This document shows positions 46,317 through 54,678 of a DNA stretch of 64,000 nucleotides, piece after piece. The stretch is from Spirosoma pollinicola (GTDB lineage Bacteria; Bacteroidota; Bacteroidia; Cytophagales; Spirosomataceae): the NCBI RefSeq assembly GCF_002831565.1, contig NZ_CP025096.1:5467391-5531390 (forward strand), in the 5' to 3' direction. The notes beneath the pieces were generated by a model. That model was not told where the DNA came from, searched no databases, and saw nothing but the letters and a program-made list of their open reading frames with translations. Every line of letters starts with the position of its first letter. Within the stretch, counting starts at the first letter, position 1. The translations under genes were made by a program, and so were the position numbers.

Positions 46317-46624
46317 GCAAAGAAACTAGGCCTTCTGAATGTGCTGGCTGGCTGCCAGGTGGCGTCACGGCGACGTAGCGACTGCGCAATCGTAATGATT
46401 TGCGTGGCTAATTTGCCTTGTTCTTCAAAATCCGCCTGATTGTAGTTTTGCTGGCGGCTGGGTTCCCACTCGAAGAGTTCAGTCTTGGCGTCGTAGATAC
46501 CGACGGGTACCCGTTTTGTGTTTGTCGATAGGTTGTTTAACATGGACAGGGCTTCCTGATGGGTCGTAGCGCCAATGTGGTGATACTGTCCTTTAAACAT
46601 ATATAAAACTGAGAAACGATTCAT
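46313..46624 (-). CDS. Small hypothetical protein
   Basis: A 103-residue soluble protein of no known family. It opens with FSVLYMFKGQYHHIGATT and carries a conserved-looking GIYDAKTELFEWEP segment; the C-terminal third is basic. The strand pattern suggests a small alpha/beta fold. No operon partner is evident. Confidence 0.6.
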   Translation of the reverse strand: MNRFSVLYMFKGQYHHIGATTHQEALSMLNNLSTNTKRVPVGIYDAKTELFEWEPSRQQNYNQADFEEQGKLATQIITIAQSLRRRDATWQPASTFRRPSFFA

Positions 46625-47093
46625 GTCTGTTGATATTAAGTTTATACCAGAAGCGACTACTTCGTACTGACGAGTCTTTCCGCTCCTTTTTTATCTTGCT
46701 GCATTACCGGTTGCCAGCCAGTAACGACCCACCAAAGGGTGCCTGAGTGCGGGATAGTGTTTCGAACACACCCGCGTGTTGATTGATGAATGTTAAAACT
46801 GATTTTCGAAGTGACACACGCAGACTTGCCAGGGTCGTTGTCGATCTATTGATTTGATGTTGTTCCATTGCTGTTTACTTATTTACGGGTCCGTCTCGGA
46901 TGAATCTGACTAACCAGATTCTTTTACGCTACAGACCGGATTTTGCCTGTGGTCGTATGCAATCATTCTGACATTTCTGAGCGTTTGGTAAGTAGCCTTT
47001 CTGTGGTTGACAGAAGGTTTAAATCGCTCTTACTAAGCCTGTTCGCATCGACTTACTACAGGGTTTCAGCTATAAAACGTGAACCAAAAGGTA

Positions 47094-47115
47094 TTGGTTT
47101 AAACGTTTAAACCAA
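47094..47115. promoter_or_regulatory. 22-bp perfect palindrome, predicted LacI-family operator
   Basis: The palindrome is centred on a CG step inside TTTAAACGTTTAAA, the symmetric arrangement bound by LacI/PurR-type proteins. It is about 180 bp before the regulator's start codon, so autoregulation is plausible. Confidence 0.65.
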
Positions 47116-47245
47116 AAACCACCTAAATGGCTAAAGTTCTTTATAATTAACCTTGCTAATAATAGAATAGTACAATAAAACGTCCAATAATATTCTTTTT
47201 TTGTGATTATACGGTTACTTCATATGTCGTTCAAACAAGTCAGTT

Positions 47246-47261
47246 GTTTAAACGATTAAAT
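47246..47261. promoter_or_regulatory. Imperfect second operator half-site
   Basis: TTTAAACGATTAAA differs from the perfect palindrome core by one base and lies about 40 bp before the LacI-type start codon. Confidence 0.45.
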
Positions 47262-47293
47262 TATTTATTGACTTTTTCTTATGTTTGCTCACT

Positions 47294-48316
47294 ATGACCA
47301 GAAAGCCATCTTTAAAGGATATTGCCCAAACGGTAGGTGTTTCAACAACGCTTGTATCATATGTGCTTAATAACCAAAAAGAAAACAGAATCAGTAAAGT
47401 AGTGGCTCAAAAAATTAGGGAAGTGGCCCAGGCCCTCAACTATCGGCCCAACCAGATTGCCAAGAGTCTCAAGACGAATAAAACGTTTACAATAGGGCTG
47501 GTCGTAGCCGACATTTCAAACCCGTTCTCCTCTTCCCTTGCCCGCATTATTGAAGATGAAGCGGAGAAGTACGACTATACCGTTCTCTTCGGAAGCTCAG
47601 ATGAGAAACCCAGGAAAGCCCAAAAGCTTATATCGACATTGCTGGACCGTCAGGTCGATGGGCTGCTGATTTTTCCTTCAGAAGGAGCCGAGCCCCAACT
47701 AATCGAACTACAGAAGCAGGGCATTCCATTCGTTTTGATTGACCGGTATTTCCCCGACCTCAAAACCAGTTATGTAGCATTGGACAATTACGCGTCTATT
47801 TATAAAGCTGTCCAGCACCTGATTGACTCGGGCTATCGCCGAATTGGGATGGTTACGTTCGACACGGCTTTGTTCAATATTATGGAGCGTAAGCGAGGTT
47901 ATCTATCTGCGTTAAAGGCCAATAAGATCCCGGTTCGTAAAACGCTGGTGAAGGAATTACGCATGGATGCAGAGGGAGCAGACATCGCCAAAGCAGTTGG
48001 TGAGCTGTTAACAGGCACTAAACCCGTTGATGCCATCCTGTTTGCCTCCAATACACTTGCTCTCTACGGCCTGCAACAGATCAACGCCTTACACCTGAGT
48101 GTACCGGAGCAGGTAGCCGTCGTGAGCATCGACCAGGCCGAATCGTATAACCTGTTCCACACATCGGTCACATATATCAGGCAACCTTTGGTGGAAATGG
48201 GTCAACTGGCCACGAAAATCTTACTGGAGAGCATAAAGAAGAACAACACTATCACGCAGGCCAATCTGGAAGGTGAGCTGGTAATTCAGGATTCAACCCG
48301 GCCGGTAGATGGGTAA
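47294..48316 (+). CDS. LacI family transcriptional regulator
   Basis: A 340-residue protein from ATG 47294 (MTRKPSLKDIAQTVGVSTTL); an upstream TTG would add three residues. The HTH is followed by the hinge helix NQIAKSLKTN, then a periplasmic-binding-protein-like sensor domain (IGLVVADISNPF, DGLLIFPS, VVSIDQAESYNLF). It senses a sugar or sugar derivative. No target sugar operon is adjacent; the palindromes upstream suggest autoregulation. Confidence 0.93.
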   Translation: MTRKPSLKDIAQTVGVSTTLVSYVLNNQKENRISKVVAQKIREVAQALNYRPNQIAKSLKTNKTFTIGLVVADISNPFSSSLARIIEDEAEKYDYTVLFGSSDEKPRKAQKLISTLLDRQVDGLLIFPSEGAEPQLIELQKQGIPFVLIDRYFPDLKTSYVALDNYASIYKAVQHLIDSGYRRIGMVTFDTALFNIMERKRGYLSALKANKIPVRKTLVKELRMDAEGADIAKAVGELLTGTKPVDAILFASNTLALYGLQQINALHLSVPEQVAVVSIDQAESYNLFHTSVTYIRQPLVEMGQLATKILLESIKKNNTITQANLEGELVIQDSTRPVDG

Positions 48317-48389
48317 GTTTGGGATTGATAAGTATGCATATAATGCTTATCAGAAATTAGTATTTTGCAAGAAATAAGCTTTTAGGCCT

Positions 48390-48725
48390 ATGTTATTACC
48401 TTTTGCCGAGCAGGCCTATGCTGATGATTCTAAGTTTTTAGATTATTGTCTGAATACAGAACATCCTTACGGAAAGCATAAAGCTCGCGTGTTTAATTCG
48501 GCATTAGGCATAACGGCTGCGAACTGGAAACTTTTGCGGGATACTGTTTTAACCGCCGTTCTACTTAATTCCGCTTCCTATGCCGGTCGTAATGGTTATG
48601 GAGAAACGTATGTTGTTGATTTTGATATGACGCATAAATCCAAAACTGCTACGGTTCGCACAAGTTGGATTATTCATGATGACGAAAACTTTCCACGATT
48701 AACCAGTTGTTACATCATTACATAA
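48390..48725 (+). CDS. DUF6883 family protein, first gene of a two-gene module
   Basis: A 111-residue protein matching DUF6883 as I recall it: KFLDYCLNTEHPYGKHKARVF near the N-terminus and a beta-rich C-terminus (YVVDFDMTHKSKTATVRTSW). The family has no proven activity; in my memory it commonly sits beside DUF4926, as here, 12 bp away. The arrangement resembles small toxin-antitoxin or immunity modules, but this is inference. Confidence 0.7.
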   Translation: MLLPFAEQAYADDSKFLDYCLNTEHPYGKHKARVFNSALGITAANWKLLRDTVLTAVLLNSASYAGRNGYGETYVVDFDMTHKSKTATVRTSWIIHDDENFPRLTSCYIIT

Positions 48726-48737
48726 CTTACAGCCGCA

Positions 48738-48953
48738 ATGGAAGAACTAAAACTACATGACGTTGTCGCTCTTACGAAGCCCATACCTGAACATAACCTC
48801 CGCCGGGGGGATATCGGGGTTGTCATTGACATGGGCCCTAATGGACAGTGCTTGCTGGAGTTTGCAGACCGTAACGGTATACCCTATGCCATGCCGACTG
48901 TCAGCTCTGAAGGATTCATGAAAGTGTATTTACATGCGGACATGGTAGAGTAA
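48738..48953 (+). CDS. DUF4926 family protein, second gene of the module
   Basis: A 71-residue beta-rich protein: LHDVVALTKPIPEHNLRRGD, IGVVIDMGPNGQCLLEFADR and a final YLHADMVE. This is the pattern of DUF4926, small proteins with an SH3-like barrel seen next to many small toxin-like genes. Here it follows the DUF6883 gene. Role unproven. Confidence 0.72.
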   Translation: MEELKLHDVVALTKPIPEHNLRRGDIGVVIDMGPNGQCLLEFADRNGIPYAMPTVSSEGFMKVYLHADMVE

Positions 48954-49124
48954 ACGCGCTTTTAGGCAGTTCGTCCCAAGTCAATATGATGCAAGATTGA
49001 CAGGCTCTCATCAGCTTTTCGTATTTAGTTGGCAGTGAGGGTCTCCACAGCAATTATATAGCCCTTTAGCGGTTGATAACGTAATCTGTATTAGGTTGCT
49101 TCTGTGAATCTATACAGGCATTAA

Positions 49125-49373
49125 TTAAGCTTTTCGCCTTCTCAAATGCTTAGGCAAAGGATGTTTAGCCAAAAACTCATTAGCCTGCGCCAACTTTTCA
49201 GGAAATATAACCCCACTCTTAAAGATATCATCCAAGCGCGGATCGTCCAATCTGTTCAACGCCTTCTGGCTCGTCTTTTTTACTGTTTCCGCATTCATAT
49301 ATTGAGTGTACATTATTTTCTTCTCATTATAAACGCTTCGTTGTACTTCTCTAACTGCATAGATCAACTTCAT
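49125..49373 (-). CDS. Small hypothetical protein after nrdA
   Basis: An 82-residue frame from ATG 49373 (the frame opens to 49406, inside the nrdA terminator). The C-terminal half, from MNAETVKKTSQKALNRLDD to the basic KHLRRRKA, reads like a folded helical protein. No family is recognised. It may have its own promoter, since a terminator separates it from nrdA. Alternative starts at 49313 or 49298 are possible. Confidence 0.45.
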   Translation of the reverse strand: MKLIYAVREVQRSVYNEKKIMYTQYMNAETVKKTSQKALNRLDDPRLDDIFKSGVIFPEKLAQANEFLAKHPLPKHLRRRKA

Positions 49374-49392
49374 TACGGCAGGTATAAAAACA

Positions 49393-49426
49393 CAACTCCC
49401 GGCCATGTTACCACAGCCGGGAGTTG
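49393..49426 (-). terminator. Terminator of nrdA
   Basis: An 11-bp perfect stem (49393-49403 with 49416-49426) followed on the minus strand by GTGTTTTTATA, 27 bp after the nrdA stop. Confidence 0.82.
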
Positions 49427-49452
49427 AAAAACACTCAAAATATCAATCTAAC

Positions 49453-51933
49453 CTAACTCCCACACATCTCACACCCTTCCGGATCATCGAGTGAGCAGGT
49501 CATGGCGGCATACTGCTGTTCGAGGTCCGTTACCATCGGTACAGGCTGCGGAGTCGTGTTTCGGGCGTGCTCTTTGGCGTATTGTACGTAATCGAGGGGT
49601 TTTTCTACAGTTACAGATTCGACCATGACGGGCTCCAGTTGTGGCTCGGCTTGTGGTTGTACAACCGTGAACTTCACAGCATCGGAAGCGGCTTTCGTGC
49701 GGAGGTAGTACATACCCGTTTTCAGGCCCGCTTTCCAGGCGTAGAAGTGCATGGACGTTAGCTTGCCGAAGTTCGAATCCTGAATGTGGATGTTCAGCGA
49801 CTGCGATTGACAGATGTACGCACCACGGTCGGCGGCCATGTCGATAATGTGCTTCTGCTTGATCTCCCAAACCGTTTTGTACAGGTCTTTAATGTTCTGT
49901 GGAATGTTCGGAATTGCCTGAACCGAGCCGTTGGCCAGAATCAGGTTGTTCTTCATGGCGTCGTTCCACAAGCCGAGCTTCACGAGATCCTTGAGCAGGT
50001 GTTTGTTTACCACTACGAACTCGCCCGACAATACGCGACGGGTGTAGATGTTGCTCGTATACGGCTCAAAGCATTCGTTGTTACCCAGAATCTGCGAGGT
50101 CGACGCGGTTGGCATCGGGGCCAGCAGCAGCGAATTCCGAACGCCGTGTTCTACGACGTCTTTCCGTAGGCTTTCCCAATCCCAGCGACCTGATTTTGGC
50201 TTCACTCCCCACATATCGAACTGGAAGATTCCTTCCGAAATTGGCGAGCCTTTCCAGGTTTCGTATGGGCCGGATTCTTTGGCCTGCTCCATAGACGAGG
50301 TCATAGCGCCAAAGTAGATCGTCTCGAAAATATCTTCGTTCAGGCGACGCGCTTCATCCGACTCAAACGGCATCCGAAGCATGATGAACGCATCGGCCAG
50401 CCCCTGCACACCAATACCGATGGGCCGATGGCGCATGTTGCTCCGACGAGCCTCTTCAACGGGATAATAGTTGATGTCGATGATCTTGTTCAGGTTGCGG
50501 GTGGCCGTTCTGGTCACGTCATACAACTTCTGGTGATCGAACCGAAGTATCCCATCCGTGCCGCGCGTCAGGAACTTCGGCAGGGCAATGGACGCCAGAT
50601 TACAAACGGCGATCTCGTCGGGGGCTGTGTACTCGATGATTTCGGTACAGAGGTTACTCGACTTGATGGTGCCGAGGTTTTTCTGGTTTGATTTCTTATT
50701 GGCTGCATCCTTATACAGCATATAAGGCGTGCCGGTTTCGGTTTGCGATTCCAGAATTTTGAACCACAACTCCTGTGCCTTGATGGTTTTGCGGGCACGA
50801 CCTTCGCGCTCGTAACGCGAGTATAGAGCCTCGAACTCATCGCCGTAGCAATCGGCCAGGCCGGGGCACTCGTGCGGGCAGAATAACGACCAAACGTCGT
50901 CATCTTCAACGCGCTTCATGAACAGATCGGGCGTCCAGAGGGCGTAGAACAGATCGCGGGCGCGGCCTTCCTCTTTACCCGAGTTCTTTTTCAGATCCAG
51001 GAAGTCGAAGATATCGGCATGCCAGGGTTCCAGATAAATAGCGAACGAACCTTTACGCTTGCCACCACCCTGATCGACGTAGCGGGCTGTATCGTTAAAC
51101 ACGCGCAGCATCGGCACAATCCCGTTGGATGTTCCGTTTGTGCCTTTAATATACGTACCCGTAGCCCGAACGTTGTGAATGCTCAGTCCGATCCCCCCCG
51201 CTGACTGCGAGATTTTAGCGGTTTGTTTCAGCGTGTCGTAGATACCGTCGATGGAGTCATCCTTCATCGTTATCAGGAAACAGCTCGACATTTGCGGTTT
51301 TGGCGTTCCGGCATTGAACAGCGTCGGAGTTGCATGGGTGAACCACTTTTCGGACAGCAGATTGTAGGTCTCAATGGCTGCGTCGATGTCCTCCTGGTGA
51401 ATGCCAACGGCTACACGCATCAGCATATGCTGCGGACGTTCGGCAATCCGGCCATCCAGTTTCAACAGATACGATTTCTCCAGCGTCTTATAACCGAAAT
51501 AATCATAGCCATAATCCCGATCGTAGATGATTGTCGAATCGAGGAGTGCCGCGTGCTGGCGCACCACTTCATACACTTCTTTCGAAATCAGCGATGCATT
51601 TTCGCCGGTTTTCGGATCTTCGTACTGATACAGTTTTTTGATAGTGCCGGAGAACGACTTATTCGTTTCCTTGTGCAGGTTCGAAATAGCAATTCGGGCA
51701 GCCAGAATAGCGTAATCGGGGTGCTTGGTTGTCATCGACGCGGCTGTTTCGGCAGCCAGATTGTCGAGTTCGGTGGTTTTAACACCGTCGTACAGACCAC
51801 TAACGACCTTTACAGCCACCTCTACTGGTTGTACATAAGCGGGGTCGAGACCATAACATAGTTTCTCGATCCGAGCCGTGATTTTGTCGAATTTAACCGA
51901 CTCCCGGCGGCCATCGCGTTTAACAACAAACAT
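49453..51933 (-). CDS. nrdA: Ribonucleoside-diphosphate reductase, alpha subunit (class I)
   Basis: An 826-residue enzyme. An N-terminal ATP cone ([16 protein letters not shown]) precedes the barrel. The catalytic site includes SSNLCTEI and [10 protein letters not shown], with [16 protein letters not shown] in the finger/allosteric part. The C-terminal redox pair is CEMCGS. It makes dNDPs together with a radical-carrying NrdB subunit, which is not in the window; Bacteroidota usually have nrdB nearby. Confidence 0.95.
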   Translation of the reverse strand: MFVVKRDGRRESVKFDKITARIEKLCYGLDPAYVQPVEVAVKVVSGLYDGVKTTELDNLAAETAASMTTKHPDYAILAARIAISNLHKETNKSFSGTIKKLYQYEDPKTGENASLISKEVYEVVRQHAALLDSTIIYDRDYGYDYFGYKTLEKSYLLKLDGRIAERPQHMLMRVAVGIHQEDIDAAIETYNLLSEKWFTHATPTLFNAGTPKPQMSSCFLITMKDDSIDGIYDTLKQTAKISQSAGGIGLSIHNVRATGTYIKGTNGTSNGIVPMLRVFNDTARYVDQGGGKRKGSFAIYLEPWHADIFDFLDLKKNSGKEEGRARDLFYALWTPDLFMKRVEDDDVWSLFCPHECPGLADCYGDEFEALYSRYEREGRARKTIKAQELWFKILESQTETGTPYMLYKDAANKKSNQKNLGTIKSSNLCTEIIEYTAPDEIAVCNLASIALPKFLTRGTDGILRFDHQKLYDVTRTATRNLNKIIDINYYPVEEARRSNMRHRPIGIGVQGLADAFIMLRMPFESDEARRLNEDIFETIYFGAMTSSMEQAKESGPYETWKGSPISEGIFQFDMWGVKPKSGRWDWESLRKDVVEHGVRNSLLLAPMPTASTSQILGNNECFEPYTSNIYTRRVLSGEFVVVNKHLLKDLVKLGLWNDAMKNNLILANGSVQAIPNIPQNIKDLYKTVWEIKQKHIIDMAADRGAYICQSQSLNIHIQDSNFGKLTSMHFYAWKAGLKTGMYYLRTKAASDAVKFTVVQPQAEPQLEPVMVESVTVEKPLDYVQYAKEHARNTTPQPVPMVTDLEQQYAAMTCSLDDPEGCEMCGS

Positions 51934-52453
51934 GAGCGTTTGGGTTAGTTTTTAATGTATGAAAAAATGATGAATTCGGTAAACGTTCTGGTAAAAGGGC
52001 TTGGATTACGCCGTAGGCGGGTTTTCTCCCTTGAGTGACATCTATCAGGAAGCTGATCGAGCAAATTCAACAACAGTTGAACGCTATCACCGAAATAGAA
52101 TGCCGTTTTAAAGTTCTCTTGAAATAGACGGAAAAGCAACCCGGAAGGTTCGGGAATTTCCAGAATTCATTGAAAGGTGCAACTCTATCAAACAGGTTAA
52201 GAAATTGTTAAGTCGTCAGCCTTAGCGACTTAACAATAGCCCATTGTAGAACTAGTCTAAAAAATAAAAAAAGAGATTTTATTAATCGGGCAGAAAGGCA
52301 AAGCCCGTTCTGCGTTGTTCGTTAGAGGAAGAATATTTCTATGGAAAAGTAAGAATAAACAAGGATAGGCACAAGACTATGTGACCCTAATATTAGGAAA
52401 CGGCACCAATTTAGTAGGTTCATAATCACCCTGCAAAAGAAGCCGGAAAAGGT
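51934..52453. other. Intergenic region between nrdA and rpmE2
   Basis: About 520 bp. It contains a perfect 12-bp hairpin (52204-52215 with 52226-52237) and AT-rich stretches that must hold the nrdA promoter on the minus strand. I saw no gene and no recognisable NrdR box. Confidence 0.5.
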
Positions 52454-52484
52454 TTTGGTATTCCAGTCAAACGCCGTACCTTTG
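52454..52484 (+). promoter_or_regulatory. Bacteroidota-type promoter of rpmE2
   Basis: TTTG at 52454-52457 and TACCTTTG at 52477-52484 are separated by exactly 19 bp, matching the Bacteroidota consensus TTTG-N19-TAnnTTTG. Transcription would begin near 52491, 45 bp before the start codon. Confidence 0.75.
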
Positions 52485-52535
52485 CAGTCCTTTTCGGTCG
52501 GAAACCGAGAAGATGACAAGAAACTGAGATTAATC

Positions 52536-52808
52536 ATGAAAAAGGGCATTCACCCGGATTACCGCGAAGTGGTATTCCACGACCTGTCGAGCGACTATAA
52601 ATTTCTGACCCGCTCGACCGTTCAAACCAAAGACACTATCGAGTTTGAAGGCCAGACCTACCCGCTCGTAAAGATTGAAGTTAGCTCGCAGTCGCACCCA
52701 TTCTATACGGGGAAAAACGTACTGCTCGATACGGCCGGTCGTGTGGACAAGTTCCGCAAGCGCTATGGCACCAAAGAAAACGCAACGCCAACATCGACCC
52801 AACAGTAG
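52536..52808 (+). CDS. rpmE2: 50S ribosomal protein L31 type B
   Basis: A 90-residue L31 of the type B group, without the zinc-binding cysteines of type [21 protein letters not shown], then [20 protein letters not shown] and VDKFRKRYG. The start at 52536 gives the standard N-terminus; the frame extends to 52455 but that part covers the promoter. The last 26 codons plus stop are duplicated at 53572-53652. Confidence 0.95.
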   Translation: MKKGIHPDYREVVFHDLSSDYKFLTRSTVQTKDTIEFEGQTYPLVKIEVSSQSHPFYTGKNVLLDTAGRVDKFRKRYGTKENATPTSTQQ

Positions 52809-52867
52809 TCGGTTCGTTCACATCACAAAAAACTCCCCCGCTGCGGTCAACGCGACGGGGGAGTTTT
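52726..52867 (+). repeat. Direct repeat copy A: rpmE2 3' end plus terminator
   Basis: The segment matches 53570-53712 with 2 substitutions in 81 coding bases, both silent (CGT/CGC and TAG/TAA), and 4 substitutions plus 1 indel in the spacer after the stop. The terminator stem is identical. The two copies flank the antitoxin/PIN genes. Confidence 0.95.
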
Positions 52868-52870
52868 TTT
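52827..52870 (+). terminator. Terminator of rpmE2 (copy A)
   Basis: A 14-bp stem (52827-52840 with 52856-52869) rich in C/G with an A run before and a T run after. Confidence 0.92.
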
Positions 52871-52871
52871 G

Positions 52872-52879
52872 TATATTTG
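52872..52879 (+). promoter_or_regulatory. -7 promoter element of the toxin-antitoxin module
   Basis: TATATTTG fits TAnnTTTG and starts just after the rpmE2 terminator, giving a leader of roughly 10 nt before ATG 52896. No TTTG -33 box is visible, since the terminator stem occupies that place. Confidence 0.55.
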
Positions 52880-52895
52880 ATAAAAACTGAAGCCC

Positions 52896-53132
52896 ATGTT
52901 AGTAGCTGTTGAAGGAGTCTATCAAAATGGACAGGTTTACCTGCATGACAAAGTCCCATTTGAAAATGAGACTAAGGTTATTGTTACTTTTCTGGAAGCT
53001 CCCGCAATGAAACCGAAACACAAACGGCTGACATTAGCAAATTTCTCGTTCAGAAAAACCCGTGAAGCATTGAAAGACTACAAAGGATCATTTAGCGAGG
53101 AAGTCATAAAGGAACGAAGAGAGTCTTTATGA
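52896..53132 (+). CDS. Antitoxin-like protein of a PIN toxin module (VapB-like, DUF2281/DUF104 type)
   Basis: A 78-residue protein. The N-terminus VAVEGVYQNGQVYLHDKVPF then TKVIVTFLEAP is the beta-hairpin pattern of small AF2212-like/DUF2281 antitoxins; the C-terminal half is basic and probably wraps the toxin. Its end overlaps the PIN gene by 4 bp (ATGA). It probably neutralises the toxin and may repress the module. Confidence 0.78.
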   Translation: MLVAVEGVYQNGQVYLHDKVPFENETKVIVTFLEAPAMKPKHKRLTLANFSFRKTREALKDYKGSFSEEVIKERRESL

Positions 53133-53563
53133 ACATTTTTCTGGACACGTCCTCCTTATTTAAGTTGTATTTTCAAGAAAATGGCTCAACTGAATTAGAA
53201 CAATTGTTTGAATCCCAATCCATTGAGCAGATTTATTTATCCGGATTGGCTACGATTGAATTTCGGTCCATTGTCTGGCGCAAAGTCCGAATGAACGAAA
53301 TTACGGCTCAAAATGCGACTCTCCTGCTGGATGCTTTTGATAACGATTGCTCTGTCTATACGCTTGTCCTTACAGATGACTCTCTCCTTAAACTCTCCCG
53401 ACAATTACTTGATAAATATGGGCAGCGTGGTCTCCGTAGTCTTGATGCCATTCAATTAGCCTCGGCGATTAGCATCAAACACGACGTTCAGCTTTTTAAG
53501 ACAGCGGACGATTTATTGAATACATTCTTCATTGTCGAATCCCTGCCTGTATCCATCGGGTAA
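53129..53563 (+). CDS. PIN-domain toxin (VapC-like)
   Basis: A 144-residue PIN ribonuclease: MNIFLDTSSLFKLYF with the first acidic residue, ATIEFRSIVWR with the Glu, SLDAIQLASAISI with the central Asp, and LFKTADDLLN with the last acids. All expected acidic positions appear to be present, so it looks intact. PIN toxins cut tRNA or rRNA when free. Its stop codon lies 6 bp before repeat copy B. Confidence 0.88.
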   Translation: MNIFLDTSSLFKLYFQENGSTELEQLFESQSIEQIYLSGLATIEFRSIVWRKVRMNEITAQNATLLLDAFDNDCSVYTLVLTDDSLLKLSRQLLDKYGQRGLRSLDAIQLASAISIKHDVQLFKTADDLLNTFFIVESLPVSIG

Positions 53564-53571
53564 GTTGATTC

Positions 53572-53652
53572 GATACGGCCGGTCGCGTGGACAAGTTCCG
53601 CAAGCGCTATGGCACCAAAGAAAACGCAACGCCAACATCGACCCAACAGTAA
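53572..53652 (+). pseudogene. Headless fragment of rpmE2 (last 26 codons)
   Basis: It encodes the same peptide as the end of L31 ([14 protein letters not shown] and following residues) and ends in TAA. There is no start codon, and TGA at 53566-53568 closes the frame upstream. It is the displaced or imported 3' end of an L31 gene. Confidence 0.9.
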
Positions 53653-53671
53653 TCGATTCGTTCGTATCCAT

Positions 53672-53712
53672 AAAAAACTCCCCCGCTGCGGTCAACGCGA
53701 CGGGGGAGTTTT
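53672..53712 (+). terminator. Terminator after the PIN module (copy B)
   Basis: Stem 53672-53685 with 53701-53712, the same as copy A, followed by ATTTTG. It can end transcription of the toxin gene. Confidence 0.88.
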
Positions 53713-53762
53713 ATTTTGTAGATTGGTGCCGGAGAACCTAATCAAGAAAGCGGCCTAAATCA

Positions 53763-54425
53763 TCATTTTTGAATTTGTGGCAACGCCCAATTTTTACGGA
53801 TAGCGACGAGCCGAAACACCGTAATGGCGCTCACCGACACGATGAATGTTAGCGTTGGGTCGATGGGTAATGACCGCCCAAGTTGATAAAGAAGGGCTCC
53901 CGCCAGACAGGGAGTAGCGTATAATTGACGACTAAAGATTAAGGGTAGGTCATTGACCAGTGTATCCCGAATAACACCTCCAAACAAAGCAGAAATAATA
54001 CCCAACAGGATAGATGCCCAATCATTAACACCCAGGGCAAGCGCCTTTTGCATACCAAGTATTGTGTAGATACCCACCCCAATCGTGTCAAAAACAAGTA
54101 ATGGCCGTTGCAATCGTCCAAGCCACCACTTTCGACACAGAACGGCCAGCATAACGCTGCCAAGAATAACGATCAGGTAATTCGGGTCGCGTATCCAGGC
54201 AATGGGATGTGCTCCGATAATGATGTCACGGAGGGTACCACCGCCCACAGCCGTCAGAAACCCAATAAAAAAAAGACCAAACAGGTCGTGGTACATCTTT
54301 TTGCTGAGCGCCGATAAAGCCCCCGAAATCGCAAAAACGCTCGTACCGACTAAATCCGTTATATACCAGACTGTCATAAAGGAAAAGAATTCGTCAATGG
54401 TAAGCTGACTAATTGAATTGGCCAA
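53763..54425 (-). CDS. TRIC/UPF0126 family membrane protein (YicG-like cation channel)
   Basis: A 220-residue protein with seven predicted helices and two repeats of the TRIC motif: GTSVFAISGALSALSKKM then FLTAVGGGTLRDIIIG, and again IGVGIYTILGMQKAL then ISALFGGVIRDTLVN. Bacterial TRIC proteins form trimeric potassium-permeable channels. The gene is alone here. Confidence 0.92.
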   Translation of the reverse strand: MANSISQLTIDEFFSFMTVWYITDLVGTSVFAISGALSALSKKMYHDLFGLFFIGFLTAVGGGTLRDIIIGAHPIAWIRDPNYLIVILGSVMLAVLCRKWWLGRLQRPLLVFDTIGVGIYTILGMQKALALGVNDWASILLGIISALFGGVIRDTLVNDLPLIFSRQLYATPCLAGALLYQLGRSLPIDPTLTFIVSVSAITVFRLVAIRKNWALPQIQK

Positions 54426-54501
54426 TTACCCGCAAAAGAAGGCAGAAAAGCCCGTATTTTTATGCCGACGGGATGCGACCTAGTATAACTTATCCAGTCA
54501 T

Positions 54502-54603
54502 GTACAGGACCGCATCCTGCTGTCCAGCCGCCAGACTAATTTTTCACCAGTAGTACATACAATTTTAGCTCACAGGGCTGGACAGCAAGATGCGATCCCG
54601 TAC
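54502..54603. repeat. Long inverted repeat with GGATGCGGTCCTGTAC-type arms
   Basis: Arms 54502-54529 and 54576-54603 pair with 3 mismatches over 28 nt. A partial further copy of the GGGATGCGA word occurs near 54471. It lies upstream of the thioesterase gene and is a distinct family from the other palindromes. Confidence 0.85.
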
Positions 54604-54678
54604 AGGACTCAAAACTTTATACTACTGTATATTGTCCCGCTTAACTTTACCAATCGACGTTCTACCGTTCTTTGCAGC

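Larger units (their letters stand above)
46625..47293. promoter_or_regulatory. Long upstream region of the LacI-family regulator
   Basis: About 670 bp without a credible gene, shared by the divergent small hypothetical gene. It contains a 22-bp perfect palindrome (47094-47115) and a related half-site near 47246-47261, both with the AAACG core typical of LacI-family operators. From 47130 on it is AT-rich. Confidence 0.6.
53570..53712 (+). repeat. Direct repeat copy B: rpmE2 3' end plus terminator
   Basis: Second copy of the sequence at 52726-52867, offset 844-845 bp. It follows the PIN gene directly and ends in the same terminator stem. Its reading frame is cut off by a TGA just upstream. Confidence 0.95.

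Noticed and set aside
51223-51861. 212-codon plus-strand frame inside nrdA
   Set aside because: Shadow of nrdA in the antisense direction; no recognisable domain.
53532-53741. Plus-strand frame across repeat copy B
   Set aside because: Out of frame with the L31 fragment; it only reflects the duplicated DNA.
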